A stretch of 64,000 nucleotides of DNA from an uncultured bacterium (GTDB lineage: Bacteria; Planctomycetota; UBA1135; GCA-002686595): the NCBI GenBank assembly GCA_938083085.1, contig CALLKX010000003.1, positions 62,001-126,000 on the forward strand. Direction: 5' to 3'. A model generated the notes under the pieces. The model saw only the letters and a program-made list of their open reading frames with translations. It did no database searches and was not told where the DNA came from. Within the stretch, counting starts at the first letter, position 1. Each line of letters starts with the position of its first letter. The translations under genes and the position numbers were made by a program. Below are positions 26,515 through 34,148 of this stretch, piece by piece.

Positions 26515-27422
26515 CGGACGCCGACTGGAGCCCCGATCCCACGCGGCTCGCTGCGTTCGACGAGGGCGAGTGGTCCCAGGTCGAAGCCGCCTTCGCGGGA
26601 CGGCTGCTCTCCTATGTCTCGCGCCGCGTCGCGGACGCTGAGGCGCGAGAGGACGTGGTGCAGGAGACGTTCCTGGGCGCGGTGCGCGGCATCGGCACCT
26701 TCAATCCGGCCTACAGCTTCGAGCAGTTCCTCTTCGGGATCTGCCGGAACCGGACGATCGACCAGCTCCGCCGCCACGAGGTCCGAGGCCGAGGTGGCGG
26801 GGACGACGGGACCGCCGCGAGCTTCGACGTCGACAGCTTGGCGAGCGACGATCAGACCCCGAGCCGGATCATCCGGCGGACGGACCTCGCGGACCGGGGG
26901 CGAGACCTGCTCGCCGCCGCGCTCCAGGAGTGGGTCGAGCTGACCTGGTCGGCGGGCGAGATGGATCGGCTGATGGTCGTGGAGGGCCTGCTGCGCGGCG
27001 GTATGCGGAACCGGGACCTCTGGGAGCCCCTGGGTCTTCGGGACGAGGTCTCGGTGGCCGGGATCAAGTTCCGTGCGCTCAAGAAGATCCGTGAGCTGCT
27101 CCTCGCCAAGGACGGCGCGGCGGAGATCGCCGCCTCCCTCGACGGGCTCGCCGCGGACGCCGACGCGCCCATGGACGTCCAGTCGGTCTGGGGCGAACGC
27201 CGGGTGTCCTGCCCGTCCCGCCGCTGGATCGCGCGCTGGCTGGACGGGGGCCTTGAGCCTGGCGCCGCGCGCTTCATCGCCTTCCACGTGGACGAGGTGG
27301 GGTGCGAGTGGTGTGAGGCGAACCGCGATGACCTCACCCGCGCCCGAGAGCAGGGGCGCGGAGAGGCCCTCGAGGCCGTCCAGGGATCCTCGGTACGCTG
27401 GCTCCGATCGCGGGCGAAGTGA
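26511..27422 (+). CDS. ECF-type sigma factor with C-terminal zinc-finger-like extension
   Basis: This 303-residue protein has sigma region 2 (about 20-80; ADAEAREDVVQETFLGAVRG, FLFGICRNRTIDQLRRH) and a divergent region 4 (about 150-205; LLRGGMRNRDLWEPLGL, VAGIKFRALKKIREL). After these comes a Cys/His unit of about 60 residues (VSCPSRRWIARWLDGGLEPG, then FHVDEVGCEWCEANRDDL), laid out like a zinc-binding anti-sigma (ZAS) domain: Cys, helix, His, CxxC. ECF factors are usually under 200 residues, so the extension is notable. ATG at 26511 overlaps the kinase stop; a GTG at 26502 is an alternative. ECF genes beside Ser/Thr kinase genes are known from planctomycetes. No separate anti-sigma gene is adjacent. 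Confidence 0.88.
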   Translation: MTDADWSPDPTRLAAFDEGEWSQVEAAFAGRLLSYVSRRVADAEAREDVVQETFLGAVRGIGTFNPAYSFEQFLFGICRNRTIDQLRRHEVRGRGGGDDGTAASFDVDSLASDDQTPSRIIRRTDLADRGRDLLAAALQEWVELTWSAGEMDRLMVVEGLLRGGMRNRDLWEPLGLRDEVSVAGIKFRALKKIRELLLAKDGAAEIAASLDGLAADADAPMDVQSVWGERRVSCPSRRWIARWLDGGLEPGAARFIAFHVDEVGCEWCEANRDDLTRAREQGRGEALEAVQGSSVRWLRSRAK

Positions 27423-27469
27423 TCGCGGCCGGCCAGGGGCGCGTCTGTCCCGTGGTGTCGAGGACCGGG

Positions 27470-27475
27470 TAGGCT
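27470..27475 (+). promoter_or_regulatory. -10-like TAGGCT box
   Basis: TAGGCT lies 7 bases before the GTG start at 27483, which predicts a transcript starting at the GTG itself. Confidence 0.45.
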
Positions 27476-27482
27476 TCTTGCC

Positions 27483-28559
27483 GTGTCGCTGCCGCTCCGT
27501 ACGTTCCTCCAGCTCTTCTGCCTGACAGGCCTCCTGTGGGCCGTGGGGGCGCTCCCGTTCCAGTGCGGCGGGACGAAGGTGGTGTTCCGGAGCGACCCCC
27601 AGTTCCTGTTCAACAACGTGCGTCATCTCCCCGGCGCCATTCGGGGCCGTGTCGCTCTCGAGGCAAGGCCGGAGGGGGACGGCGAGGCCGGGGTCGCGCG
27701 CCCGCTGGACGGGTTGAGGGTGGCGGTGAAGGCGCAGGCCCACGACGGCTCGCTCGCGGTCCGCCGGGTGGTCGAGGTCAGCCCGACCGGGGCCTTCGAG
27801 GTCGTCGGCTTGCCGGAGGGAACCGGCTCGGTGGCGGTCCAACTTGGCAGCGGGGCGGAGGTCTGGCGGGCCGAGGGTGTGGTCTTTGGGGAAGAGGCCC
27901 CTCTGGACCCGCGCCTGGATCCGATCCGGCTCGGTGCGAGCCTTCACTGGTTCGACCTGCGCGTCTTCGACGATGCGGGAGCTCCCTCTCCGGCGGGGCA
28001 TCTGGTCTGGCGGGAGGCGCGCCCGGCTGGGAGCGCGAGCAGCACCTTCACCGGGGACGCGGTCATCGAGAGGGGGCGCGCGATCTTCCCCGCGACCGGG
28101 CCCTGCCTTGACGTTGTCCCCCTCGTGCCTGGAGCGGCGACCGAGCTCTTCGAAGGGATCTTTGAAGACCAGGAACTCCACCTCGGTCCGGGGGTGAGGG
28201 CCGTGTTCGAGCCCGTCGGACCCATGCCGGATCCCGCGGCGTGGAGCGTTCGGCTCTCTCTCCGCCCCCTGGAGCTGAGCCCTACCGTCGACTACGCGGA
28301 GGAGGGGGAGTCCATCGGCGCCCTCGCCGGCCCCCAGGTGGTGGAGTTGACGGGGCGAGAGGCGGAGCTCGCGCTGGCCCGCGGCGGCGCGTACTCCGTG
28401 GCCTGGTGGCTGGCACCCGTCGACGTGCGCCGGGCCATCACCATCCGGCTCGATGGGAGCCCCGCCCTCGTGGAGATCCCCGGCGAGCCGGGGCGCCATC
28501 CCATCAAGGTGGACTTCCCCATGGAGGCGTTCCTTGAGAGGGAGGCCTCCAGCCGCTGA
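27483..28559 (+). CDS. Exported hypothetical protein with Ig-like/carboxypeptidase-regulatory-like fold
   Basis: This 358-residue protein starts at GTG 27483, just after a TAGGCT box, and opens with a hydrophobic signal or anchor segment (FLQLFCLTGLLWAVGALPF). Residues of about 55-130 (IRGRVALEA, LDGLRVAVKA, SPTGAFEVVGLPEG, GSVAVQLG) resemble a carboxypeptidase-regulatory-like beta-sandwich. More beta-rich segments follow to the end. No catalytic motif is visible. The gene is 60 bases after the sigma factor gene but has its own likely promoter. Its stop is 3 bases from the stop of the convergent lipoprotein gene. Confidence 0.75.
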   Translation: MSLPLRTFLQLFCLTGLLWAVGALPFQCGGTKVVFRSDPQFLFNNVRHLPGAIRGRVALEARPEGDGEAGVARPLDGLRVAVKAQAHDGSLAVRRVVEVSPTGAFEVVGLPEGTGSVAVQLGSGAEVWRAEGVVFGEEAPLDPRLDPIRLGASLHWFDLRVFDDAGAPSPAGHLVWREARPAGSASSTFTGDAVIERGRAIFPATGPCLDVVPLVPGAATELFEGIFEDQELHLGPGVRAVFEPVGPMPDPAAWSVRLSLRPLELSPTVDYAEEGESIGALAGPQVVELTGREAELALARGGAYSVAWWLAPVDVRRAITIRLDGSPALVEIPGEPGRHPIKVDFPMEAFLEREASSR

Positions 28560-28562
28560 CGA

Positions 28563-29324
28563 TCACTCGATGGACTCGATGCCCTCGGGCAGCTCGTCCA
28601 CGACGGTGAAGTCGTCGATCTTCCATTCCCAGCCGGCGGCGACGAGGTGGATGGAGTCGGGGTCTGCGCCCTCGGTTCGGGCGCCGAACTCGTCGACGAT
28701 GACGAAGAAGCGATCGCCCTCCTTGTCGAACCAGAACAGCTGGGCTCGGAAGGGGTCCTCCACCTGATCCCCGAACTCTGGCTCGAGCGGGGTGTCCTCG
28801 ACGGAGAGCTCCCAGAAGCCCTGGCGGCGGAGCGTGACCAGCAGGTACTGGTCGTTGACCCACAGCGGGCCGGGGACCCGTGCGACGAGCAGGGCCGAGC
28901 GCTCCTGGCGGTCCAGGAATTCAGCGGCGTCGGCGCGGTACAGGGCCCACCTGAGCTTGGGCACCTCGCTCAGCAGCTCGTCCCGGGCCTCACCGTACTT
29001 GAGGAGGGTGACGCCGTTCCTGGCCCTCCAGCGCCGGGAAAAGCACCGGTACTCTTCCACCAACAGGTCGCCCTGAACGGCCGTACGCCAGGATTCGAAG
29101 GCCTGTTTGGGGGTTCGAAATCCGAACTCCAACCCCTGTTGAACCGTGGGGGGGGGAACCCTGCAGGCCGTCGTGAGTCCAACCACCAGGAGTCCCAAGA
29201 GGGCCTTCCAGCTCCGCGCATGGCCCGTGGTCGATCCAGAGACCCCAATGACCGCTCCCTGCCGGAGGGCCTTCCGCGGAGGCGACACTTTGCCGCCCCC
29301 CGATTCTTGATGCTTCCGATTCAT
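28563..29324 (-). CDS. Hypothetical membrane-anchored or lipoprotein
   Basis: This 253-residue protein has a long N-terminal region, then a hydrophobic segment ending in LLGLLVVGLTTAC. The Cys at about residue 54 could be a lipidation site, although the residue three before it is Thr rather than Leu. The mature part starts with RVPPPTVQQGLEFGFRTPKQAFESW, which resembles DUF4019/NTF2-like periplasmic units seen in planctomycetes (partly quoted). It ends in a beta-rich region (WEWKIDDFTVVDELPEG). The start is uncertain: ATG 29324 gives an unusually long signal, and frames further upstream look random. Function unknown. Confidence 0.65.
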   Translation of the reverse strand: MNRKHQESGGGKVSPPRKALRQGAVIGVSGSTTGHARSWKALLGLLVVGLTTACRVPPPTVQQGLEFGFRTPKQAFESWRTAVQGDLLVEEYRCFSRRWRARNGVTLLKYGEARDELLSEVPKLRWALYRADAAEFLDRQERSALLVARVPGPLWVNDQYLLVTLRRQGFWELSVEDTPLEPEFGDQVEDPFRAQLFWFDKEGDRFFVIVDEFGARTEGADPDSIHLVAAGWEWKIDDFTVVDELPEGIESIE

Positions 29325-29486
29325 ACCCGCCTGTGACTCCTGGTCCCGACCTGCCGATAACGAACGGGGGCTGACCCCCCGACACCCCTTGTAGCGATCC
29401 CGGGACCGACGGAACCTCAAAAAAGACCCGCTCCCCGTCGGTACTGCTGGCAATCTTCTAGCGCCCGAATCTCACTCGTAGAACCC

Positions 29487-31190
29487 ATGCTCGATCACGC
29501 ACCCCACAGCGCCGACGTTCGCCCCTCGAACCTCGGCATCGCCGCTCGACTTCTGACCCTCGCCTCTTTGGGGTTTGCCCTCCACCTGTGGGCCGCTCCA
29601 GCCGCCATGGCGGGGCCGCAGGACGACGCCTCGGCGCAGAAGCAAGTCGCCAAGAAGGAGTCTCAGAAGGAGAAAGCGGCCGCCAAGGGCCAGGACGCTC
29701 CGAAGAAGGGCGCGGCTCCGCAGAAGAGCAGCCCGGTCAAGCGGAGCCGCCTCTCCGGTCGCGGCGCCCCGCCCAAGCCGGCGTCCATCCCCGGCACGGC
29801 GCGGAGCTCGCGCGGCGGCATTGTCTCGCCCAAGGTTTCGGCCGGGCCGGTCCCGGTGAAGGGAGCGAAGGGACAGCCGGGCATGGACCTGAGCGAGAAG
29901 GCCGCCAAGTTGGGAGGCGCGCCGCTCGTGGCCCCGGGGGCCGGGGCTGCCGAGATGACGCCCGAGCAGATGGCTCAGAAGGCCAAGTACGAGGCGAAGA
30001 TGAAGCAGGCGCAGTCCTCGGGCAAGAAGCCCGCGGCCGCGCCGCGCCCGCCGCGGAACCCGAACGCCAAGCTGGAGATCCCCTTCGGTATGGAGAAGCA
30101 CGACTTCGGTCGCGCGCGGCAGGGGGACATGCTGATCCACACCTTCAAGCTCCAGAGCAACGGCTCGGAGCCGGTCGTCATCTCCCAGGCCAGCCCGACC
30201 TGTGGCTGCACCCTGGGGGAGGTCAAGATCCTCGCCGTGGGTGAAGAGACCCCCGCGCTCTACACGTTCGGGGACTCCATCGCGCCGGGCTCGGAGGTCC
30301 AGATCAGCGCGACGCTGGACACCAAGAGCAAGAAGAACAAGACCAACGTCCGGATCAACGTCTACTCGAACGACGGCAAGACCGGCGTCACGATGCTCTC
30401 CCTCGCGGCGAACGTGGAGCCGTTCTTGGTGGCCTCGCCGCCGTTCCTCCAGTTCGGCCAGATCCGCGAGGGCACCGAGCGGACCGGCACGATCGACTTC
30501 CGGACGTCGAACGGGGATCGCATCATGCTCGCCCAGGACCCCACCCGGCCGATCCCGCTGCCCGCGGGGCTGTCCATGGACTTCGTCCCGGTGAACGCGG
30601 ATGAATCGGGCAAGGCCAGCGTCTGGCGCGCCACCTTCACCGTCGGGAAGGACTCGCCGGAGGGCGGGAAGAGCTACGCCGTTCGGCTCAACAGCGACGT
30701 CGAGCTTCCCAAGAACCCCAAGCTGCCGGACAAGGTCGCGGGCAAGGCTGGGGCTCCGACCGTCTATCAGGTCACCGCGAACGTCAACTACACGATCCTC
30801 GGAGCCATCTCACTTCAGACGCAGTACCTGTCCCTGGGCCTGGTCCGGCCGGATCAGCCGGTGGTCCGTAACGTCCGCCTGACCTGCCATGAGGACGACT
30901 TTGACCTCTCCAACGTCAAGGCCACGCTCACGGGCGAGGGCAATCAGCCGCTCCAGTGGGCCGACCGCTTCAAGGTCAGCGTGAAGCCGGTGAGCGGCAG
31001 CAACGCCGTCGACATCGAGCTGCGATTGAACGGACTGCCGGCCGACGCCGACGGCTCGTTCCGTGGCCGCATCGCGATCGAGACCGGGCACCCCACGAAG
31101 CCCTCGGAGTTCGTGCGCTTCTCCGGCGTCTGTCGTAAGACGGCCCGCAACGTCGCGCGCCCCGTGCCCAGCGAAAAGAAGGGGGGCTGA
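29487..31190 (+). CDS. Exported DUF1573 (Hydin/ASH-like) repeat protein
   Basis: This 567-residue protein has a signal sequence near residues 18-42 (LLTLASLGFALHLWAAPAAMA), then about 150 residues rich in Lys, Ala, Pro and Gln, probably disordered. A DUF1573 unit follows at about 195-310: FGMEKHDFGRARQGDMLIHTF (partly), NGSEPVVISQASPTCGCT. The CGC Cys pair is the family signature. A second beta-sandwich repeat starts near FLQFGQIREGTERTG, and a third near LSLGLVRPDQPVVRNVRL. DUF1573 proteins are abundant in planctomycetes and Bacteroidetes and are thought to be extracytoplasmic adhesion or scaffold modules. A GC-rich hairpin follows at 31263. Confidence 0.85.
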   Translation: MLDHAPHSADVRPSNLGIAARLLTLASLGFALHLWAAPAAMAGPQDDASAQKQVAKKESQKEKAAAKGQDAPKKGAAPQKSSPVKRSRLSGRGAPPKPASIPGTARSSRGGIVSPKVSAGPVPVKGAKGQPGMDLSEKAAKLGGAPLVAPGAGAAEMTPEQMAQKAKYEAKMKQAQSSGKKPAAAPRPPRNPNAKLEIPFGMEKHDFGRARQGDMLIHTFKLQSNGSEPVVISQASPTCGCTLGEVKILAVGEETPALYTFGDSIAPGSEVQISATLDTKSKKNKTNVRINVYSNDGKTGVTMLSLAANVEPFLVASPPFLQFGQIREGTERTGTIDFRTSNGDRIMLAQDPTRPIPLPAGLSMDFVPVNADESGKASVWRATFTVGKDSPEGGKSYAVRLNSDVELPKNPKLPDKVAGKAGAPTVYQVTANVNYTILGAISLQTQYLSLGLVRPDQPVVRNVRLTCHEDDFDLSNVKATLTGEGNQPLQWADRFKVSVKPVSGSNAVDIELRLNGLPADADGSFRGRIAIETGHPTKPSEFVRFSGVCRKTARNVARPVPSEKKGG

Positions 31191-31262
31191 GCCCCGGGCG
31201 GGCCTCGGCTCGCAACAGGTCGTCGGGCGCGGATACGTTTCCGGCTCGCGGGCGGTACCATC

Positions 31263-31294
31263 GGGGGCCGCGGGGGATAGCCCCCGCGGCCCCC
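31263..31294 (+). terminator. Perfect 14-bp GC hairpin before the pilus operon
   Basis: GGGGGCCGCGGGGG (31263-31276) pairs perfectly with CCCCCGCGGCCCCC (31281-31294) around an ATAG loop. It lies 72 bases after the DUF1573 stop and 52 before the first ATPase gene. No T-run follows, only CTCCCTTCCC. It could end the upstream transcript or sit in the leader of the pilus operon. Confidence 0.55.
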
Positions 31295-31346
31295 CTCCCT
31301 TCCCTCCGCGCTCTCGCGCTCTCAACCCCTCACTCGCAGACCCTCC

Positions 31347-33050
31347 GTGAGCCAGGACCTCGGTGAAATCCTCGTTGCCTCCGGAGCGCTCCAGGAGGTG
31401 GATCTCCAGCGCGCGAGGGCCCACCAGCGAAATGGTGGCGTGGCCCTGGAGGAGGCCTTGGCCTCGCTCGGACTCGTGGATGAGCCCACGGTCTATCGGG
31501 CGCTGGCGAAGTCTGAGGGCATGCCGTTCGTGGACCTCTCCAAGGGCAAGGTCGCCGATGCGGTCGTGGCGCAGGTCCCCGCGGACTTCGCCACCGAGCA
31601 GGGGATCATGCCGGTCATGGAGAAGGGGGGGCGGCTCATCGTGGCCATTGACGACCCCTTCAAGCGGATCGTCGCGGATCAGCTGCAGTTCCTCCTCGGG
31701 GAGCTCGAGGTGTCCTGTGCGATCGCCGCGCCCTCGGCCCTGAAGGCCGCCATCGCGACCGCCTACGGCGCCGGGGTCGAGGACGCCGTGGCCGAGTCCA
31801 TGGGCGCCGTCACCGACGGCGACGACGAGGACAGCGATGCTCCGATCATTCGGCTGGTCACGAGCATCTTCCGGCAGGCCCTGGACCAGCGCGCCTCGGA
31901 CATTCACGTGGAGCCGGGGCACGGCCGCGTGCGCGTGCGCTATCGGGTCGATGGCCTCCTCCGCGACGCGGCGGAGCACCCTGACCACCTCTCCGCGCCG
32001 CTCATGAGTCGCCTCAAGATCATGGCGCGCATGGACATCGCGGAGAAGCGCAAGCCTCAGGACGGCCGCATCGGCCTGAAGCTGGGCGGTCGAGACGTCG
32101 ACGTGCGTGCCTCGATCCTCCCGTCCAACCACGGCGAGACGATGGTCATGCGGCTCCTCGACCGGGGGAAGAGCCTGCTCGGTCTGGGCGACCTGGGGCT
32201 CGGCATCGACGACCAGCGTTGGTTTGGGAAGATGATCACGCGGCCGAACGGCATCGTGCTCGTGACGGGTCCCACGGGGTCGGGTAAGACGACCACGCTC
32301 TACGCCGCGCTGCAGGAGCTGAACCGCGCGGACGTGAAGATCATCACGGCCGAGGACCCGGTCGAGTACCACATCCGGGGCATCAACCAGGTGCAGGTTG
32401 AGCCGCGCATCGGGCTCTCCTTCTCGCGCATCCTGAAGGCCATGCTCCGCTGTGCGCCCAACGTGATCCTCGTGGGAGAGATCCGCGACCTGGAGACGGC
32501 CGAGATCGCGATCCAGGCGGCGTTGACCGGACACCTGGTCTTCTCGACGCTGCACACCAACGACGCGCCGAGCGCCCTCACCCGCCTCGCGGACCTCGGC
32601 GTCAAGCCGTTCCTGGTCTCGGCGTCGGTGCAGGGAGTCCTTGCCCAGCGGTTGGTCCGTCGGCTGTGCGCCGATTGCGCCGAGGAGTACGCGCCGTCCG
32701 TGGTCGAGGTCAACGCCCTCGGGCTGGACCCGGACACGGTCCTCGCCGCGGGGAGTGACGTTCGCTTCAAGCGGCCGCGCGGCTGTCGCAGCTGCGAGGG
32801 GAGCGGCTACCAGGGGCGGGTCGCCTTGTACGAGCTCATGAGCATGGACAACACGATCCGGGACATGACGTTCCGGGGTGCGTCTCAGGGAGACGTCCGC
32901 CGGACGGCAGAGGCCTCCGGCGCGCTCCGTGGGCTCATCGAGGACGGCGCACGGAAGGTCTCCGAAGGCGTCACCAGCGTGACCGAGGTGCTCCGAGTCG
33001 TGGGCACCGAGGGTCTGAGTCCCGAGGAGGAGGCGTCCCTCTCGGCCTGA
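31347..33050 (+). CDS. PilB/GspE-type assembly ATPase with MshEN domain (first copy)
   Basis: This 567-residue type II secretion/type IV pilus assembly ATPase has an N-terminal MshEN-like region with two related helix motifs (LGEILVASGALQEVDLQRA and ALEEALASLGLVDEPTVYRA). It also has Walker A GPTGSGKTTTLYAAL (about 308), Asp box around EDPVEYH, Walker B region GEIRDLETAEIA, and His box HTNDAPSALTR. The zinc-binding pair CADC (about 440) and CRSC (about 480) is intact. It powers extension of pilus or pseudopilus subunits from the cytoplasmic face. MshEN domains bind c-di-GMP in characterised members. The GTG at 31347 starts the domain; no Shine-Dalgarno sequence. pilT follows after 48 bases. 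Confidence 0.92.
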   Translation: MSQDLGEILVASGALQEVDLQRARAHQRNGGVALEEALASLGLVDEPTVYRALAKSEGMPFVDLSKGKVADAVVAQVPADFATEQGIMPVMEKGGRLIVAIDDPFKRIVADQLQFLLGELEVSCAIAAPSALKAAIATAYGAGVEDAVAESMGAVTDGDDEDSDAPIIRLVTSIFRQALDQRASDIHVEPGHGRVRVRYRVDGLLRDAAEHPDHLSAPLMSRLKIMARMDIAEKRKPQDGRIGLKLGGRDVDVRASILPSNHGETMVMRLLDRGKSLLGLGDLGLGIDDQRWFGKMITRPNGIVLVTGPTGSGKTTTLYAALQELNRADVKIITAEDPVEYHIRGINQVQVEPRIGLSFSRILKAMLRCAPNVILVGEIRDLETAEIAIQAALTGHLVFSTLHTNDAPSALTRLADLGVKPFLVSASVQGVLAQRLVRRLCADCAEEYAPSVVEVNALGLDPDTVLAAGSDVRFKRPRGCRSCEGSGYQGRVALYELMSMDNTIRDMTFRGASQGDVRRTAEASGALRGLIEDGARKVSEGVTSVTEVLRVVGTEGLSPEEEASLSA

Positions 33051-33098
33051 CGGTAAACGCCGTCGAGGACGCAGCGGGCGAAGGCCCAACAAGCTCCC

Positions 33099-34148
33099 AT
33101 GAATGCCAAGGAACTGATGACCCTGTCGATCGAGGTCGGCGCCTCTGACCTCCACTTGAACCCTGGCCGGCCACCCGTCGGACGGGTGGACGGCAAGCTC
33201 GTGTCGCTCTCGACGGAGGTCGTGGATGACGCGACAGCTGAGCGTTGGTGCCGCGAGCTCTGCGACGACAAGCACTGGGACGAGTTGCTGGAGGTGGGCA
33301 CCACCGACATCGGTCTCGCCCATGAATCGGGGACCCGCTTCAGGGTGAGCTGCATGAAGCAGCGTGGGCGCTTCGGCGCCGTCCTGCGCCTGATCCCGAG
33401 CGACCTCCTGACGTTCGATCAGATCGGGCTGCCCGATACGGTCCAGCAGCTGCTGCGCCGGCCGAGGGGCTTGGTCCTCGTCACCGGGCCGACGGGGTCG
33501 GGTAAGTCCACGACGCTGGCGACGATGATCGACTGGATCAACCAGAGCCTCGACCGGCACATCATCACGATCGAAGACCCCATCGAGTTCTATCACCGCC
33601 ACGGCCAAGGGCTGGTCACCCAGCGGGAGGTCGGTCAGGACGTGCCAGACTTCCCCGAGGCCATGCGACGCGCCCTGCGCCAGGACCCGGACGTGATCCT
33701 GCTCGGGGAGATGCGAGACCTGGACACCATCTCCGCGGCGCTCACGGCGGCCGAGACGGGCCACCTCGTCTTCGGCACCCTGCACACCACGGGGAGCGCC
33801 CGGACGATCAACCGGATCATCGACGCCTATCCCGCGAACCAGCAGGAGCAGGTCCGTGCTCAGCTCAGCGTCGCGCTGGTTGCGGTGGTGAGCCAGGTGC
33901 TCATGCCGAAGAACGGCGGCAAGGGGCGCGTGGCGGGCTTCGAGGTGATGATCAACAACCCGGCGATCGCGAACCTCATCCGGAAGAACGAGACGAACAA
34001 GATCCAGTCGACCATCCAGACCTCCAAGCGCATGGGCATGGTGACCCTGGACGACTACCTCATGGATCTCGTCCGCGAGGGCGAGATCTCTGCGCAGACG
34101 GCCCTCGACTACGCCCAGGACCCCAGGGATCTGGAGGGGCGGCTGTGA
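33099..34148 (+). CDS. pilT: PilT-type retraction ATPase
   Basis: This 349-residue protein is a PilT family twitching motility ATPase at full length. It has GASDLHLNPGRPPVGRVDG at the N-terminus, Walker A GPTGSGKSTTLATMI (about 130-144), TIEDPIEFYH, GEMRDLDTISAALTAAETGH, HTTGSARTINRIIDAYP and the C-terminal AIANLIRKNETNKI, which corresponds to the AIRNLIRE signature. PilT hexamers depolymerise the pilus. Its presence argues for a retractable type IV pilus rather than pure type II secretion. The stop overlaps the GTG of the next ATPase gene (GTGA). Confidence 0.93.
   Translation: MNAKELMTLSIEVGASDLHLNPGRPPVGRVDGKLVSLSTEVVDDATAERWCRELCDDKHWDELLEVGTTDIGLAHESGTRFRVSCMKQRGRFGAVLRLIPSDLLTFDQIGLPDTVQQLLRRPRGLVLVTGPTGSGKSTTLATMIDWINQSLDRHIITIEDPIEFYHRHGQGLVTQREVGQDVPDFPEAMRRALRQDPDVILLGEMRDLDTISAALTAAETGHLVFGTLHTTGSARTINRIIDAYPANQQEQVRAQLSVALVAVVSQVLMPKNGGKGRVAGFEVMINNPAIANLIRKNETNKIQSTIQTSKRMGMVTLDDYLMDLVREGEISAQTALDYAQDPRDLEGRL

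Noticed and set aside
29405..29442. 8-bp stem with a long A-containing loop upstream of the DUF1573 gene as a riboswitch
   Set aside because: ACCGACGG and CCGTCGGT can pair, but the large loop matches no aptamer consensus I know (for example c-di-GMP classes).
30810..33785. 991-codon open frame on the minus strand opposite the DUF1573, PilB and PilT genes
   Set aside because: It crosses three well-supported plus-strand genes, is rich in Arg, His and Pro as expected for a high-GC antisense frame, and has no domain. Several other long antisense frames (26364-28499, 45308-47740, 48874-51723, 1774-2865) fail for the same reason.
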